Below, one piece after another: positions 1 through 11,648 of a DNA stretch of 64,000 bases. The DNA is from Pediococcus acidilactici. GTDB taxonomy: Bacteria > Bacillota > Bacilli > Lactobacillales > Lactobacillaceae. The notes under the pieces were generated by a model, which was not told where the DNA came from, ran no database searches, and saw only the letters and a list, made by a program, of their open reading frames with translations. The stretch lies in contig CP103908.1 of assembly GCA_024970065.1 (NCBI GenBank), positions 1-64,000 of the forward strand. Direction: 5' to 3'. Numbering within the stretch: the stretch's first letter is position 1; each line of letters begins with the position of its first letter. Position numbers and translations under genes: made by a program.

Positions 1-2
1 CA

Positions 3-1124
3 CGAAATACGTTCATCAAAAAATTAAATGCGGTTCAGCGAGCAATTTCTTCAAAAACCACTATTCCAATTTTGACTGGTTTGAAAATTAAAGCTGAAGC
101 TGATCAACTAGTTTTAACGGGTAGCAACACGGATATTTCAATTGAAACAACCATTTCCGTTAACGATCCGGACGCTGAATTAGACATTGAACAAACGGGT
201 GACATTGTGTTAACTGCTCGGTTCTTTAGTGATATCGTTAAAAAATTGCCAGACAACAAAATGTTAGTTGAGGTTTCTGACGGTTTCCAAACGACGATTA
301 CTTCGGGAGCATCTGAATTTAAAATCAATGGTTTAGATGCGAATAACTTCCCACATTTACCAGAAGTAGATAGCCAAACGACAATTACTCTCCAAGCCGA
401 TGTATTTAGCGAAATGATCAACGAAACGGTTATCGCGGTTTCTAACCAAGAAAGTCGGCCAATTTTAACCGGGATTCACTTCACGATTGAAAATAACAAG
501 TTAACGGCGGTCGCTACGGATAGTCACCGGCTGAGTCAACGGATCATCAACTTACCGGAAGCCGTAAAAATGCCGGAAGATATCATCATCCCCGGAAAGA
601 GCTTGTTAGAACTTTCGCGGATGTTAGACGAAGAAATTGACACGATTACGTTACAAATTTCAGAAAACCAAGCTTTATTTACGTTTGACGAAACGTTGTT
701 CTACACACGGTTACTAGAAGGGTTATACCCAGATACATCCCGGTTGATTCCAAAAGAAAGTACTACGGCAATGGAATTTGAAGCTCCCGAACTTTTGGCT
801 TCAATTGAACGGGCTTCGTTACTTTCCCACGCTGGTCGTAACAATGTGGTTAAATTAACCATCAATGCAGCTGCAAAGAAAGCAATCATTACGGGGGATT
901 CTCCCGAAGTCGGAAATGTTGAAGAAGTGGTGGTTACTAAGGATATCCAAGGTGAAGACTTGGAAATTTCGTTTAACCCGGATTATTTGAAGGATGCGCT
1001 ACGCTCGTTCGGGCATACAGCAATTAAGATGGAATTCACTTCACCGTTACGTCCATTTACGTTGGTCCCAACCGAAGACCAAGAAAACTTTATTCAATTG
1101 ATTACGCCAGTACGGACTTTTTAG
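3..1124 (+). CDS. dnaN: DNA polymerase III subunit beta (sliding clamp), 5' end outside window
   Basis: The reading frame is open from the left edge and begins in the middle of the first clamp domain (frame reading RNTFIKKLNAVQRAISSKTT), so the start codon lies just upstream. The rest is a complete three-domain beta clamp ending in a typical LITPVRTF tail. DnaN is the ring-shaped processivity factor that tethers DNA polymerase III to DNA. The family is about 375-380 residues long and 373 are visible, so only a few residues are missing. dnaA should lie directly upstream. A strong terminator follows, separating it from yaaA-recF-gyrBA. Confidence 0.97.
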   Translation, partial: RNTFIKKLNAVQRAISSKTTIPILTGLKIKAEADQLVLTGSNTDISIETTISVNDPDAELDIEQTGDIVLTARFFSDIVKKLPDNKMLVEVSDGFQTTITSGASEFKINGLDANNFPHLPEVDSQTTITLQADVFSEMINETVIAVSNQESRPILTGIHFTIENNKLTAVATDSHRLSQRIINLPEAVKMPEDIIIPGKSLLELSRMLDEEIDTITLQISENQALFTFDETLFYTRLLEGLYPDTSRLIPKESTTAMEFEAPELLASIERASLLSHAGRNNVVKLTINAAAKKAIITGDSPEVGNVEEVVVTKDIQGEDLEISFNPDYLKDALRSFGHTAIKMEFTSPLRPFTLVPTEDQENFIQLITPVRTF

Positions 1125-1164
1125 GGATAAAAAAGCAACCTAACGCTCTGTATGGTAAAAAATT

Positions 1165-1207
1165 TAAAAAACAGGTCCGAAATTTGTGGTTCCGGACCTG
1201 TTTTTTT
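1165..1207 (+). terminator. Rho-independent terminator of dnaN
   Basis: Perfect 8-bp stem CAGGTCCG/CGGACCTG, extended by an A-run on the left and followed by seven T. Confidence 0.9.
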
Positions 1208-1387
1208 GTGGGTTAATTGTTTTAAGGGATTAATCCCTAAGGAAGGGGAGGAATGCTACCGCAAAAAGCTGGGAAGTCGTTCATAAAAATTGATTTAGGG
1301 TGTATTTGCGTGAGATGCCGTTGGATATTTTGCGGCCGTTTTATTTGGAATGGTTCTCCAATTAAATCCTTGCGCTTTCCTGCAACC
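1208..1387. other. Intergenic stretch without a gene
   Basis: No credible reading frame. The only structure is a 14-bp perfect palindrome (AGGGATTAATCCCT, 1225-1238), which resembles the hairpin tip of the structured repeat found elsewhere in the window and may be a decayed remnant of it. Confidence 0.5.
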
Positions 1388-1462
1388 TAGTCGAAACGTG
1401 CGCCCAGTCCCAGTTTCCTGCGGTTAACCAAGAATTATCCTCAGTTAATCTCACGCTCCACG
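1388..1462 (-). repeat. Structured intergenic repeat, partial copy A
   Basis: Read on the minus strand this holds the 3' half of the repeat family: GGTTAACCGCAGG, then a GGGCGCACGTTTCGACTAG end. The long 5' outer arm is missing, as in the two partial tandem copies near 36 kb. Confidence 0.65.
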
Positions 1463-1472
1463 GCAGCATTGG

Positions 1473-1599
1473 CGAAACGTGCATTGAAACCCAGCCTTCT
1501 GCGGTTAACTAAGCTAAGGGCTCAATCACCAACTTCGTGATTAAGCCCTTAGCTCAGTTAGTCCTCAAAGCCTACCCGGGTTTCAATGCACTCTTTTAT
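1473..1599 (-). repeat. Structured intergenic repeat, full copy B
   Basis: A full copy in minus orientation. The outer stem is a perfect 14-bp pair (1479-1492 with 1578-1591, GTGCATTGAAACCC). Inside are the conserved CCGGGTA and GAGGACTAAC motifs, an inner long hairpin (AAGGGCTTAATCAC/GTGATTGAGCCCTT) and GTTAACCGCAG. The 5' flank reads TATAAAAGAGTGC on the minus strand, matching the left border of the copies behind gdx and relE. Unlike those, it does not follow a same-strand gene. Confidence 0.8.
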
Positions 1600-1700
1600 A
1601 ATCCCCCTCATTTTAATTTTAAGAAAAATTACCCTCCTTAAGGCAAAAATGATTCAAAGGGGGTAAATTCGCTGAAAAGCCTTTTGAGCGCCTGATTCGA

Positions 1701-1729
1701 TTGTTTTTTGTCCAAAATAAGGGTATAAT
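1701..1729 (+). promoter_or_regulatory. Promoter of yaaA-recF-gyrB-gyrA
   Basis: TTGTTT (1701-1706), 17-bp spacer, consensus TATAAT (1724-1729). It lies 28 bp before the yaaA start and is the only clear promoter before the gyrase genes. Confidence 0.8.
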
Positions 1730-1756
1730 ATATAAGAAGATATGTGGGGTGATGTC

Positions 1757-1984
1757 ATGCAAAAAGAAATTGAAATCAACACACCGTTCATTACGTTAGG
1801 CCAGCTCCTAAAAGAAGAGGGCATTATCGGGACCGGTGGACAAGCAAAGTGGTATTTACGAGAACACACTGTTTTAGTTAACGAAGAACCAGACGATCGG
1901 CGGGGACGGAAACTCTACGCTAATGACGTCATCGAAGTTCCTGACGAAGGTTCCTTCAAGATTACGACGAAATCTGGGAAGTAA
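1757..1984 (+). CDS. yaaA: S4-domain RNA-binding protein YaaA
   Basis: A 75-residue protein made of a single S4 RNA-binding fold (ITLGQLLKEEGIIGTGGQAK, then VLVNEEPDDRRGRKL). This is the small protein always found between dnaN and recF in Firmicutes, where it has been linked to ribosome assembly. An upstream in-frame ATG at 1742 exists, but I chose 1757 because GTGGGGTGA precedes it at proper distance and the product then matches family length. Its stop codon directly abuts the recF ATG, so the two are translationally coupled. Confidence 0.9.
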   Translation: MQKEIEINTPFITLGQLLKEEGIIGTGGQAKWYLREHTVLVNEEPDDRRGRKLYANDVIEVPDEGSFKITTKSGK

Positions 1985-3109
1985 ATGTATTTAAAAACAC
2001 TTGAGTTACATAATTTTCGCAATTATGTGGACCTTAGCGTGGAATTCGGTTCGGGGATCAACGTTTTGCTGGGCGAAAATGCTCAGGGCAAGACTAATCT
2101 TTTAGAATCGATTTATTTTTTAGCGTTAACGCGCAGTCACCGAACCAGTAACGACCGCGATTTAATCGGTTGGAAAGCTAAGGAAGCCCGGGTACTAGGA
2201 ACCATCCAAAAAGAACATACGCAAACCCCGGTAGAAATCGACATTTCTTCTAAGGGGAAAAATGCCAAAGTTAATCATATTGAGCAAGGACGGTTGTCGC
2301 AGTATGTCGGCCAGCTCAATGTGATTTTGTTTGCTCCAGAGGACCTTTCAATTGTGAAGGGCTCTCCAGCAGTTCGACGGCGGTTTATCGATATGGAATT
2401 TGGACAGATGAGTTCTAAATACCTGTATAATTCCGCGCAATACCGGTCGGTGCTAAAGCAGCGTAACCAGTACCTTAAACAACTCCAGATCGACCCTAAG
2501 GGGGATCAAGTTTACCTAGACGTCTTGAGTGACCAATTAGCGGCTTACGGTGCCGAAATTATTTTTCAACGGATCCAATTTTTGAAGAAGTTGGAAGAAT
2601 GGTCACAAGCCGTTCACGAGGAAATTTCCCAGGGGTTAGAAAAGTTAACGTTCCAGTACGTGTCTCCGCTCAAAAAAGATGAGACCACGTCGACTGAGAC
2701 TATTTACGCGGCGCTTCAAGAATTACTAAAAAAGCACCGGCAACGGGAATTGCAGCAGGGCAAGACTTTAGTGGGGCCGCATTTAGACGACGTTAAATTT
2801 ATTGTCAACGGAAAAAACGTCTCCACCTTTGGCTCCCAAGGTCAACAACGCACCACGGCATTAAGCGTGAAGCTTGCGGAGATTGACCTGATGAAGGAGG
2901 AGACCGGAGAATATCCGGTTCTTTTACTTGATGACGTGCTTTCTGAGTTAGACGACAGTCGGCAGACGCATTTGCTGACCGCGATCCAAAATAAGGTCCA
3001 AACCTTTATCACGACCACTAGTTTAAGTGGCGTGGCGCAACAATTAATTAACGAACCCCACGTCTTTAACATTGACCACGGAGTTTTAACGCAAAACGAG
3101 GAGGAATAG
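1985..3109 (+). CDS. recF: DNA replication and repair protein RecF
   Basis: A 374-residue SMC-like ATPase that loads RecA at gapped DNA through the RecFOR pathway. Walker A is GENAQGKT (about residues 30-37), the ABC-type signature FGSQGQQRT is near residue 282, and Walker B is [11 protein letters not shown] near 315. Length and motif order are normal. The ATG abuts the yaaA stop codon and only three bases separate its stop from gyrB, so yaaA-recF-gyrB form a tight operon. The C-terminal NEEE residues overlap the gyrB ribosome site. Confidence 0.97.
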   Translation: MYLKTLELHNFRNYVDLSVEFGSGINVLLGENAQGKTNLLESIYFLALTRSHRTSNDRDLIGWKAKEARVLGTIQKEHTQTPVEIDISSKGKNAKVNHIEQGRLSQYVGQLNVILFAPEDLSIVKGSPAVRRRFIDMEFGQMSSKYLYNSAQYRSVLKQRNQYLKQLQIDPKGDQVYLDVLSDQLAAYGAEIIFQRIQFLKKLEEWSQAVHEEISQGLEKLTFQYVSPLKKDETTSTETIYAALQELLKKHRQRELQQGKTLVGPHLDDVKFIVNGKNVSTFGSQGQQRTTALSVKLAEIDLMKEETGEYPVLLLDDVLSELDDSRQTHLLTAIQNKVQTFITTTSLSGVAQQLINEPHVFNIDHGVLTQNEEE

Positions 3110-5059
<1,950 letters not shown>

Positions 5060-5105
5060 ACTTAAATAATTTAAAACAGCCCAGAAAATTAAGGGGGAAA
5101 ATGAA

Positions 5106-7637
5106 TTGCCAGAAGATATGTCAGGACGCATTACGGACGTTAACTTAAGCAACCAAATGCGCACATCATTCTTGGACTATGCCATGAGTGTTATCGTTGC
5201 GCGGGCCTTACCTGACGTGCGTGATGGTTTGAAACCCGTCCATCGCCGGATTTTATACGGGATGAACGAGTTGGGGGTTACCCCCGAAAAACCATATAAG
5301 AAATCGGCCAGAATCGTTGGGGACGTAATGGGAAAGTACCATCCCCACGGTGATTCAGCGATTTACGAATCCATGGTTCGGATGGCACAAGACTTTAGTT
5401 ACCGCTACATGTTGGTTGATGGGCACGGTAACTTCGGTTCGGTCGACGGCGACGGTGCCGCGGCGATGCGGTATACCGAAGCTCGGATGAGTAAGATTAC
5501 TTTGGAAATGTTGCGGGACATCAACAAGAATACCGTTGATTTCCAAGAAAACTACGATGGTACCGAACGCGAACCATCCGTTTTACCGTCACGTTTCCCA
5601 AACCTCTTGGTTAACGGAGCGACCGGGATCGCGGTTGGGATGACCACTAACATTCCGCCGCACAACCTTTCTGAGGTAATTGCTGCGATCCATATTTTGA
5701 TGAACAACGAAGATGCTACGACGGCCGACCTTATGGAAGCTTTACCGGGACCTGATTTCCCAACTGGCGGAATCGTCATGGGTAAATCCGGAATTCGTAA
5801 AGCTTACGAAACTGGTCGGGGAACGATTATTTTGCGGGCAAAAGTGGACATTGAAACGGAAAAGAACGGTCGCGAACGGATTGTTGCCACGGAATTGCCA
5901 TACATGGTCAACAAGGCGAAGTTGATCGAACGCATCGCGGAGTTAGCTCGTGATAAGCGAATCGAAGGAATTACGGACGTTAACGACGAGTCTGACCGGG
6001 ACGGTTTACGGGTGGTTATCGACGTCCGGCGTGACGTTAGTGCGTCGGTAGTATTGAACAACCTGTACAAGATGACCTTGATGCAAACGACCTTCGGATT
6101 CAACATGTTAGCCATCGTTAACGGTGCGCCAAAGGTATTGAGCCTCAAGCAAATCTTGCAATACTACTTGCAACACCAAGAAGAAGTGGTTCGTCGGCGG
6201 ACCGAATTCGATTTGAAGAAGGCCGAAGCGCGGGCTCACATTTTAGAAGGTTTGCGGATTGCGTTGGATCACATCGACGAAATCATCGCCATCATCCGTA
6301 ATTCTCAAACGGCCGAAGTTGCTAAAGATCAGTTGATGAACAACTACTCGCTTTCTAGCAAACAAGCGCAAGCCATCCTAGATATGCGGCTGGTACGTTT
6401 GACCGGATTGGAACGCGAAAAAGTTGAAGATGAATACCAAAAAGTAATGGCAGCCATCGCTGATTATCGCGATATTTTGGCCCATACTGAACGGATTCAT
6501 GAAATCATCTATAACGAATTGCTTGAAATTCAAGAAAAATTTGGTGACGAACGGCGCACGGAACTAATGGTCGGTGAAGTCCTCAGTCTCGAAGACGAAG
6601 ACTTAATCGAAGAAGAAGACGTGATGATCACCTTGACCCACAACGGTTACATCAAGCGGATGCCAACTTCTGAATTTAAGACCCAGAACCGGGGTGGTCG
6701 GGGAATCCAAGGTATGGGCGTTCACGAAGACGACTTCATCGAACACCTGGTTTCTACCTCGACTCACGACGTGTTACTCTTCTTTACGAATGCCGGAAAA
6801 GTTTACCGGATGAAGGGTTACGAAATTCCAGAATATAGCCGTACCGCCAAAGGAATCCCGGTAATTAACCTATTGGGAATCGACAGTGGCGAAAGTATTC
6901 AAGCGGTAATTAACATTGGTCGGGGCAATGGTGATGAAGACAACGAAAACCGTTACCTCTTCTTCACCACCTTGCATGGGGTGGCAAAACGGACGCCGGT
7001 TGCGGAATTCATGAACATTCGCAGCAACGGTCTTAAAGCCATCAACCTCAAGGACGGCGACGAAGTGATTAACGTGGTGATTACTGACGGCCACCAAAAC
7101 ATCATTATTGGAACCCACAACGGCTACGCAATTAGCTTTAACGAAAGTGAAGTCCGTTCAATGGGTCGTTCAGCAACCGGGGTTCGCGGAATTCGGTTGC
7201 GGGAGAATGATTACGTAGTTGGTTCTGCGGTGCTTGCTCCCGAAAGCAAGGTACTGGTCATTACCGAAAAGGGTTATGGTAAGCAAACGCCTGCCGAAGA
7301 ATACCCAATTAAAGGTCGTGGCGGTAAGGGAATCAAGACTGCCAACATTACTGAAAAGAACGGTCCGTTGGCTGGCTTGGTTACCGTGGAAGGCCATGAA
7401 GACGTCATGTTGATTACCGATCGCGGAGTAATGATCCGGTTTAACGTCGATAACGTTTCGACAACTGGACGTTCCACCCTCGGAGTGCACGTCATTAAGA
7501 CGGACGAAAACTCCAAGGTAGCCACGATGGCAATCGTTGAAGAGGAAAAGGATGACGAATCCGAAGCCTCTGCGGATGCTAACGACGCGTCCACCGAAGC
7601 TCCAACAGCTTCTGCAGAAACTCAATCTGAAGAATAA
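5106..7637 (+). CDS. gyrA: DNA gyrase subunit A
   Basis: An 843-residue breakage-reunion subunit of gyrase. The catalytic Tyr lies in [10 protein letters not shown], the quinolone-determining loop reads GDSAIYES with the usual Ser (no classical resistance change), and the GyrA box appears as QNRGGRG at the start of the C-terminal beta-pinwheel. The tail is acidic and Ala/Ser/Glu-rich. The start is TTG at 5106: AAGGGGG at 5091-5097 has proper spacing, whereas the ATG at 5101 is in another frame. It lies 46 bp after gyrB in the same operon. Confidence 0.97.
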   Translation: MPEDMSGRITDVNLSNQMRTSFLDYAMSVIVARALPDVRDGLKPVHRRILYGMNELGVTPEKPYKKSARIVGDVMGKYHPHGDSAIYESMVRMAQDFSYRYMLVDGHGNFGSVDGDGAAAMRYTEARMSKITLEMLRDINKNTVDFQENYDGTEREPSVLPSRFPNLLVNGATGIAVGMTTNIPPHNLSEVIAAIHILMNNEDATTADLMEALPGPDFPTGGIVMGKSGIRKAYETGRGTIILRAKVDIETEKNGRERIVATELPYMVNKAKLIERIAELARDKRIEGITDVNDESDRDGLRVVIDVRRDVSASVVLNNLYKMTLMQTTFGFNMLAIVNGAPKVLSLKQILQYYLQHQEEVVRRRTEFDLKKAEARAHILEGLRIALDHIDEIIAIIRNSQTAEVAKDQLMNNYSLSSKQAQAILDMRLVRLTGLEREKVEDEYQKVMAAIADYRDILAHTERIHEIIYNELLEIQEKFGDERRTELMVGEVLSLEDEDLIEEEDVMITLTHNGYIKRMPTSEFKTQNRGGRGIQGMGVHEDDFIEHLVSTSTHDVLLFFTNAGKVYRMKGYEIPEYSRTAKGIPVINLLGIDSGESIQAVINIGRGNGDEDNENRYLFFTTLHGVAKRTPVAEFMNIRSNGLKAINLKDGDEVINVVITDGHQNIIIGTHNGYAISFNESEVRSMGRSATGVRGIRLRENDYVVGSAVLAPESKVLVITEKGYGKQTPAEEYPIKGRGGKGIKTANITEKNGPLAGLVTVEGHEDVMLITDRGVMIRFNVDNVSTTGRSTLGVHVIKTDENSKVATMAIVEEEKDDESEASADANDASTEAPTASAETQSEE

Positions 7638-7644
7638 AAAATAA

Positions 7645-7697
7645 AAGTCTGATTTTCGAAGTACTTTACAAGTGTATATCGTTAATCAGGCTTTTTG
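7645..7697 (+). terminator. Probable terminator of the gyrase operon
   Basis: Stem AGTCTGATT/AATCAGGCT (one G-U) with a 29-nt loop and a T-run. The run lies just before the -35 element of rpsF. Confidence 0.6.
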
Positions 7698-7700
7698 TTA

Positions 7701-7729
7701 TTGCGTCTAACTACGTTGAATGTTATAAT
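7701..7729 (+). promoter_or_regulatory. Promoter of rpsF-ssb-rpsR
   Basis: TTGCGT (7701-7706), 17-bp spacer, TATAAT (7724-7729). It leaves a leader of about 85 nt before rpsF. Confidence 0.8.
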
Positions 7730-7735
7730 CTTTAT

Positions 7736-7822
7736 TTGTGAGTTGCCAGCGTTTTTTGGCAGACTCTCCTTGCTTTCTACAGTTGATAGAAGGCCATAAG
7801 TCCAAGAGGAGGTGTATATCAA
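7736..7822 (+). promoter_or_regulatory. rpsF leader with two hairpins, possible S6:S18 autoregulatory site
   Basis: The leader can fold into GAGTTGCCA/TGGCAGACTC and then TTCTA/TAGAA before the AGAGGAGGTG ribosome site. Firmicute rpsF leaders are known to bind the S6:S18 dimer. Identity here is inferred from position and foldability, not from a verified consensus. Confidence 0.4.
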
Positions 7823-8110
7823 ATGGAAAAAAATTACGAAATCACATACATCATTGCTCCAAACCTTGACGATGCAGCTAAGACAGCTTTAGTTGAACGT
7901 TTCGACAAGATTTTGACTGACAATGGTGCTGAAATCGTTGATTCAAAAGACTGGTCAAAACGTCGTTTCGCATACGAAATTGGTGGTTTTAACGAAGGTA
8001 TCTACCACGTAGTTAACATCAAAGCTAGCGACGACAAGGCGTTGAACGAATTCGACCGTCTTTCAAAGATTGCTGACGGAATTCTTCGTCACATGATCGT
8101 TGTACGTTAA
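7823..8110 (+). CDS. rpsF: 30S ribosomal protein S6
   Basis: A 95-residue S6 protein starting [13 protein letters not shown] and ending LRHMIVVR, with the [12 protein letters not shown] core that contacts S18. It binds 16S rRNA with S18 in the platform of the small subunit. It is preceded by a near-consensus AGAGGAGGTG and followed by ssb and rpsR in the conserved rpsF-ssb-rpsR operon. Codon use is more uniform than in neighbouring genes, as expected for high expression. Confidence 0.97.
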   Translation: MEKNYEITYIIAPNLDDAAKTALVERFDKILTDNGAEIVDSKDWSKRRFAYEIGGFNEGIYHVVNIKASDDKALNEFDRLSKIADGILRHMIVVR

Positions 8111-8146
8111 TAATAATCGTTAAAAATTAAGGAAGGAGTGGATATT

Positions 8147-8668
8147 ATGATTAATCGTGCCGTACTAGTTGGACGTTTAACAAGAGATCCTGAACTACGA
8201 TATACAAGTAGTGGCGCTGCCGTAGTTAGTTTTACCGTGGCGGTCAACCGTCAGTTTACTAACTCACAGGGTGAACGCGAAGCGGATTTCATCAACTGTG
8301 TAATGTGGCGGAAAGCGGCGGAAAACTTCGCCAACTTCACGCGCAAGGGCTCTCTAGTGGGTATCGACGGTCGGATCCAAACCCGTTCGTACGAAAACCA
8401 ACAAGGACAACGAGTATACGTTACCGAAGTTGTTGCGGATAACTTCTCACTTCTTGAATCTCGTTCGGCTTCCGAACGCCGTCAAGAAAATGAAGGCTTC
8501 AACAACGGTCAATCTGCCCCTTCACAATCATCTGCTGGAAATCCTTTTGACAGTGGTCAAGCGAATAACAATGGTGCTGCATCGCAGCCTAACAATTCGA
8601 ACCCGAACGATCCGTTTGCAAATGGCGGACAGTCAATTGATATTTCTGACGATGATCTACCGTTCTAA
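8147..8668 (+). CDS. ssb: Single-stranded DNA-binding protein
   Basis: A 173-residue SSB with an N-terminal OB fold ([20 protein letters not shown] to about residue 105), a Gly/Asn/Gln/Ser-rich linker, and the acidic tip DDDLPF that recruits partner proteins. I place the start at ATG 8147. The GTG at 8138 overlaps the GGAAGGAG ribosome site itself and would add only three residues. It is the middle gene of rpsF-ssb-rpsR. Confidence 0.96.
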   Translation: MINRAVLVGRLTRDPELRYTSSGAAVVSFTVAVNRQFTNSQGEREADFINCVMWRKAAENFANFTRKGSLVGIDGRIQTRSYENQQGQRVYVTEVVADNFSLLESRSASERRQENEGFNNGQSAPSQSSAGNPFDSGQANNNGAASQPNNSNPNDPFANGGQSIDISDDDLPF

Positions 8669-8695
8669 AAAAATTATAGAGGAGGGCAATCACTA

Positions 8696-8932
8696 ATGGC
8701 ATATCAAAAACGTGGCGGCCGTCGTCGTCGTAAAGTCGACTACATTGCTGCAAACCACATTGAATACATCGATTACAAAGATACTGAATTGTTAAAACGA
8801 TTCATCTCAGAACGCGGTAAGATTTTACCTCGTCGGGTTAGTGGAACAAGTGCTAAGAACCAACGCCGTTTGACAATCGCAATCAAGCGCGCACGGATCA
8901 TGGGCTTGCTACCATTCGTTGCTGAAGACTAA
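8696..8932 (+). CDS. rpsR: 30S ribosomal protein S18
   Basis: A 78-residue S18 with a basic N-terminus (KRGGRRRRK) and the typical [22 protein letters not shown] segment. It forms a dimer with S6 on the 30S platform. The ribosome site GAGGAGGG lies 12 bases before ATG. It closes the rpsF-ssb-rpsR operon and is followed by a strong terminator. Confidence 0.97.
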   Translation: MAYQKRGGRRRRKVDYIAANHIEYIDYKDTELLKRFISERGKILPRRVSGTSAKNQRRLTIAIKRARIMGLLPFVAED

Positions 8933-8963
8933 GCTTCGGTAAAGTAATCAAAGTAAGTGAACT

Positions 8964-9005
8964 AGAGACTAGAAAAACGAATTAGTTTTTCTGGTCTCTT
9001 TTTCT
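8964..9005 (+). terminator. Terminator of rpsF-ssb-rpsR
   Basis: 15-bp stem AGAGACTAGAAAAAC/GTTTTTCTGGTCTCT (one G-U) followed by a T-run. Confidence 0.88.
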
Positions 9006-9143
9006 TGTGGCTGAGCCGCGCGCAAACCGCGAAAAATAGGCGATTTTTTGACGACGAACTTTCCAATCTAAACGGCTGTTTTATGTCAAGCCAAGTATGG
9101 TAAAATCAAAGATAGTTAGACACATTTTTTTAGGAGAAGTGTT

Positions 9144-11141
9144 ATGAAATTAGTTGATCGTCTACCAGCGTTTATTCGTAATCCGCGAGTAGGAATCGTT
9201 GCCGTAGTAATTACGGTACTCTCGCTGATTGGACTAGGGTTGGCGTTTTACATTAATCCGGTTATTGGCGTGATAATGCTTGCGTTGGTTATCGTGACGG
9301 GAGTTTTTAGCGTTCGCACGTTAAATTTAATCAGTGACGAAACCAGCAAGTACATTGCGGAATTATCTTTTCGGATCAATCAAGCCGAAGAAGACGCAAT
9401 GTTGTCCATGCCAATCGGAATTTTAATCTATAGTGATCAGCAACGGGTTGAATGGGTAAACCCCAAGTTACAACATTACTTTGGTGACCAAAAGGTGCTC
9501 GGCCATTTGTTATCCGAAGTTGATGAAGATTTAGCGGAAGTCATTGAACACCATCAAGATGAAGAAGGTTTAAACCGGGTCGAATGGAAAGACCGGATTT
9601 TTGACGTGTTGGTGCAAAAAGATGAGCGAGTGGCGTACTTTGTGGACGTTACCAATTACGCGCAGATGGAAAGTCGTTTTGAAAACCGCCAAGTGGTAAT
9701 TGGCCAGATTTTCATCGATAACTACGATGAAATCACCCAAGCCATGGCCGACTCGGACGTTTCCAACTTAAATAATTTCGTCACCAACCAGATTTCTAGT
9801 TGGGCGCAGTCGTTTGGAATTTACCTGCGGCGCGTGGATGACGACCACTTTTTTGTAATTATGTATAACGAGACCTTGCAGAAGGTTGAAGAAGATAACT
9901 TTAAGCTGTTGGATACGATTCGGGAAGCTACGTCTAAGCAAAATTCACCGGTCACCTTAAGTATCGGGATTGCTTACGGGGATGATAACCTTAATAAACT
10001 GGCTGACGTTTCGCAAAGCAATCTGGACCTCGCTTTAGGACGGGGTGGTGACCAAGTTGTGGTCAAGGCTGAAGACGAACCAGCCCGCTTCTATGGTGGA
10101 AAGACTAACCCAATGGAAAAACGGACCCGGGTACGGGCACGGATGATTGGGCAAGCCATCCAAGAATTAATGAATCAAGCGGACCAAGTTTTTGTTATGG
10201 GACATACCCGGACCGACCTTGATTCGTTAGGTTCGGCACTGGGAATTCGCCGGATCGCCCAGATGAATAAAAAGGAAGCTTGGATCGTCCTCGATCAAGA
10301 AGGCGTCCATTCTGACGTGAAACGGTTAATTGATAAATTAGACGAACACGAAGATATTCGGGATTCAATTATCGACGCGGATCAGGCTTTAGAATTGGCT
10401 AACAGCCAAAGTTTACTGGTGATGGTCGACCACTCGAAACCGTCGATGACCACTTCAAAAGAACTGTTCGAAAAGCTAAGCGACCGGACGATTATCATCG
10501 ACCACCATCGTCGAGGGACCGAATTTCCGGAAAATCCCGTGCTGGTGTACATCGAACCTTACGCATCTTCAACGGGCGAGTTAATCACGGAAATGTTCGA
10601 GTATCAATCGCATGATGGTGACCCAATTCAACCAATCGAAGCTACGGCAATTTTGGCCGGGATCGAAGTGGATACGAAGTCGTTTACCGAACGGACCGGA
10701 ACCCGGACCTTTGATGCGGCAAGTTACCTGCGTTCGGTAGGGGCCGACGAAGATTTGATCCGGTACTTGTTGAAGGAAAACGTGGAAAGCTATATGCAGC
10801 GTAACCACCTGATCGACACGGTTCAATTTGTCGACGTGAAGTACGCAATTTGTGTTGGTGAAGAGGATCGGGAATACGATCCCGTCATTGCGGCCCAAGC
10901 AGCCGATTCCTTGTTAAACATCTCGGGAGTGGAAGCTTCTTTTGTCATTACCCGACGATCTGAGGACGTGGTCGGTATTTCCGCGCGCAGTGCGGGTACG
11001 GAAAACGTCCAAATTATCATGGAAGAATTGGGCGGTGGCGGTCATTTAGCGATGGCAGCGACCCAGATGAAGGACGTTACGGTAGCTGACGCGAAGGATC
11101 AACTAATTGCGTTATTGCAAAAAGATGAAGAAGAGGAGTGA
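9144..11141 (+). CDS. gdpP: Cyclic-di-AMP phosphodiesterase GdpP
   Basis: A 665-residue membrane enzyme that hydrolyses c-di-AMP, the second messenger for potassium and turgor control. Two N-terminal membrane segments (about residues 15-60) precede a PAS-like region and a degenerate GGDEF domain (RVDDDHFFV instead of GGDEF). The DHH/DHHA1 phosphodiesterase follows, with [23 protein letters not shown] at residues 453-455 and GGGGHLAMA. All metal-binding motifs I can place are present. Its stop lies 5 bp before the rplI start; the gdpP-rplI-dnaB order is conserved in Firmicutes. Confidence 0.95.
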   Translation: MKLVDRLPAFIRNPRVGIVAVVITVLSLIGLGLAFYINPVIGVIMLALVIVTGVFSVRTLNLISDETSKYIAELSFRINQAEEDAMLSMPIGILIYSDQQRVEWVNPKLQHYFGDQKVLGHLLSEVDEDLAEVIEHHQDEEGLNRVEWKDRIFDVLVQKDERVAYFVDVTNYAQMESRFENRQVVIGQIFIDNYDEITQAMADSDVSNLNNFVTNQISSWAQSFGIYLRRVDDDHFFVIMYNETLQKVEEDNFKLLDTIREATSKQNSPVTLSIGIAYGDDNLNKLADVSQSNLDLALGRGGDQVVVKAEDEPARFYGGKTNPMEKRTRVRARMIGQAIQELMNQADQVFVMGHTRTDLDSLGSALGIRRIAQMNKKEAWIVLDQEGVHSDVKRLIDKLDEHEDIRDSIIDADQALELANSQSLLVMVDHSKPSMTTSKELFEKLSDRTIIIDHHRRGTEFPENPVLVYIEPYASSTGELITEMFEYQSHDGDPIQPIEATAILAGIEVDTKSFTERTGTRTFDAASYLRSVGADEDLIRYLLKENVESYMQRNHLIDTVQFVDVKYAICVGEEDREYDPVIAAQAADSLLNISGVEASFVITRRSEDVVGISARSAGTENVQIIMEELGGGGHLAMAATQMKDVTVADAKDQLIALLQKDEEEE

Positions 11142-11146
11142 TTCTG

Positions 11147-11599
11147 ATGAAAGTTATTTTTATGGAAGACGTAAAGGGAAAGGGTAAACGCGGAGAGGTA
11201 AAAAACGTCCCCGACGGATACGCGCAAAACTTCTTAATCAAAAATGGTAAAGCGAAGGCGGCTACTAAAGCAGCCATGAGCGAATTAAAGGGACAAAAAA
11301 AGGCCGAAGAAAAACACGAAGCCGAAGTTTTAGCGGAAGCACAAAAACTTAAACAAGTTTTGGAAGCTGATGCAACGGTCGTGGAAATCAAGGCCAAGGC
11401 TGGTAAGGACGGCCGGTTGTTCGGTTCAATTCCTAGCAAGCAAATTGCTACGGCATTGGAACAACAGTTTGATATTAAGATTGATAAACGGAAAATTGAG
11501 TTGAACGAGCCAATTCGGAGTATGGGTTACACCAACGTGCCCGTTAAGCTGCACCAACAAGTTACGGCTAAAATTCGGGTGCACGTTTCGGAAAAATAG
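11147..11599 (+). CDS. rplI: 50S ribosomal protein L9
   Basis: A 150-residue L9 with N-terminal domain [18 protein letters not shown] and [12 protein letters not shown], a long central helix (about 45-80) and the C-terminal rRNA-binding domain ([13 protein letters not shown]). The start is ATG 11147, spaced correctly from GAGGAG at 11133-11138; the GTG at 11138 overlaps that site. It is translationally close to gdpP. Confidence 0.96.
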   Translation: MKVIFMEDVKGKGKRGEVKNVPDGYAQNFLIKNGKAKAATKAAMSELKGQKKAEEKHEAEVLAEAQKLKQVLEADATVVEIKAKAGKDGRLFGSIPSKQIATALEQQFDIKIDKRKIELNEPIRSMGYTNVPVKLHQQVTAKIRVHVSEK

Positions 11600-11648
11600 G
11601 TCGCCGAAAATAGCTTTCAACTCTGGATTTTGAGCATGGGAGAGTAGC

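Noticed and set aside
1..1741. Replication origin with DnaA boxes
   Set aside because: No cluster of TTATCCACA-type boxes was seen; oriC should lie upstream of dnaA, outside the window.
7645..7822. T-box or other tRNA-sensing leader before rpsF
   Set aside because: No T-box core sequence (such as the AGGGTGGNACCGCG type) is present; the leader is better explained by a ribosomal-protein site.
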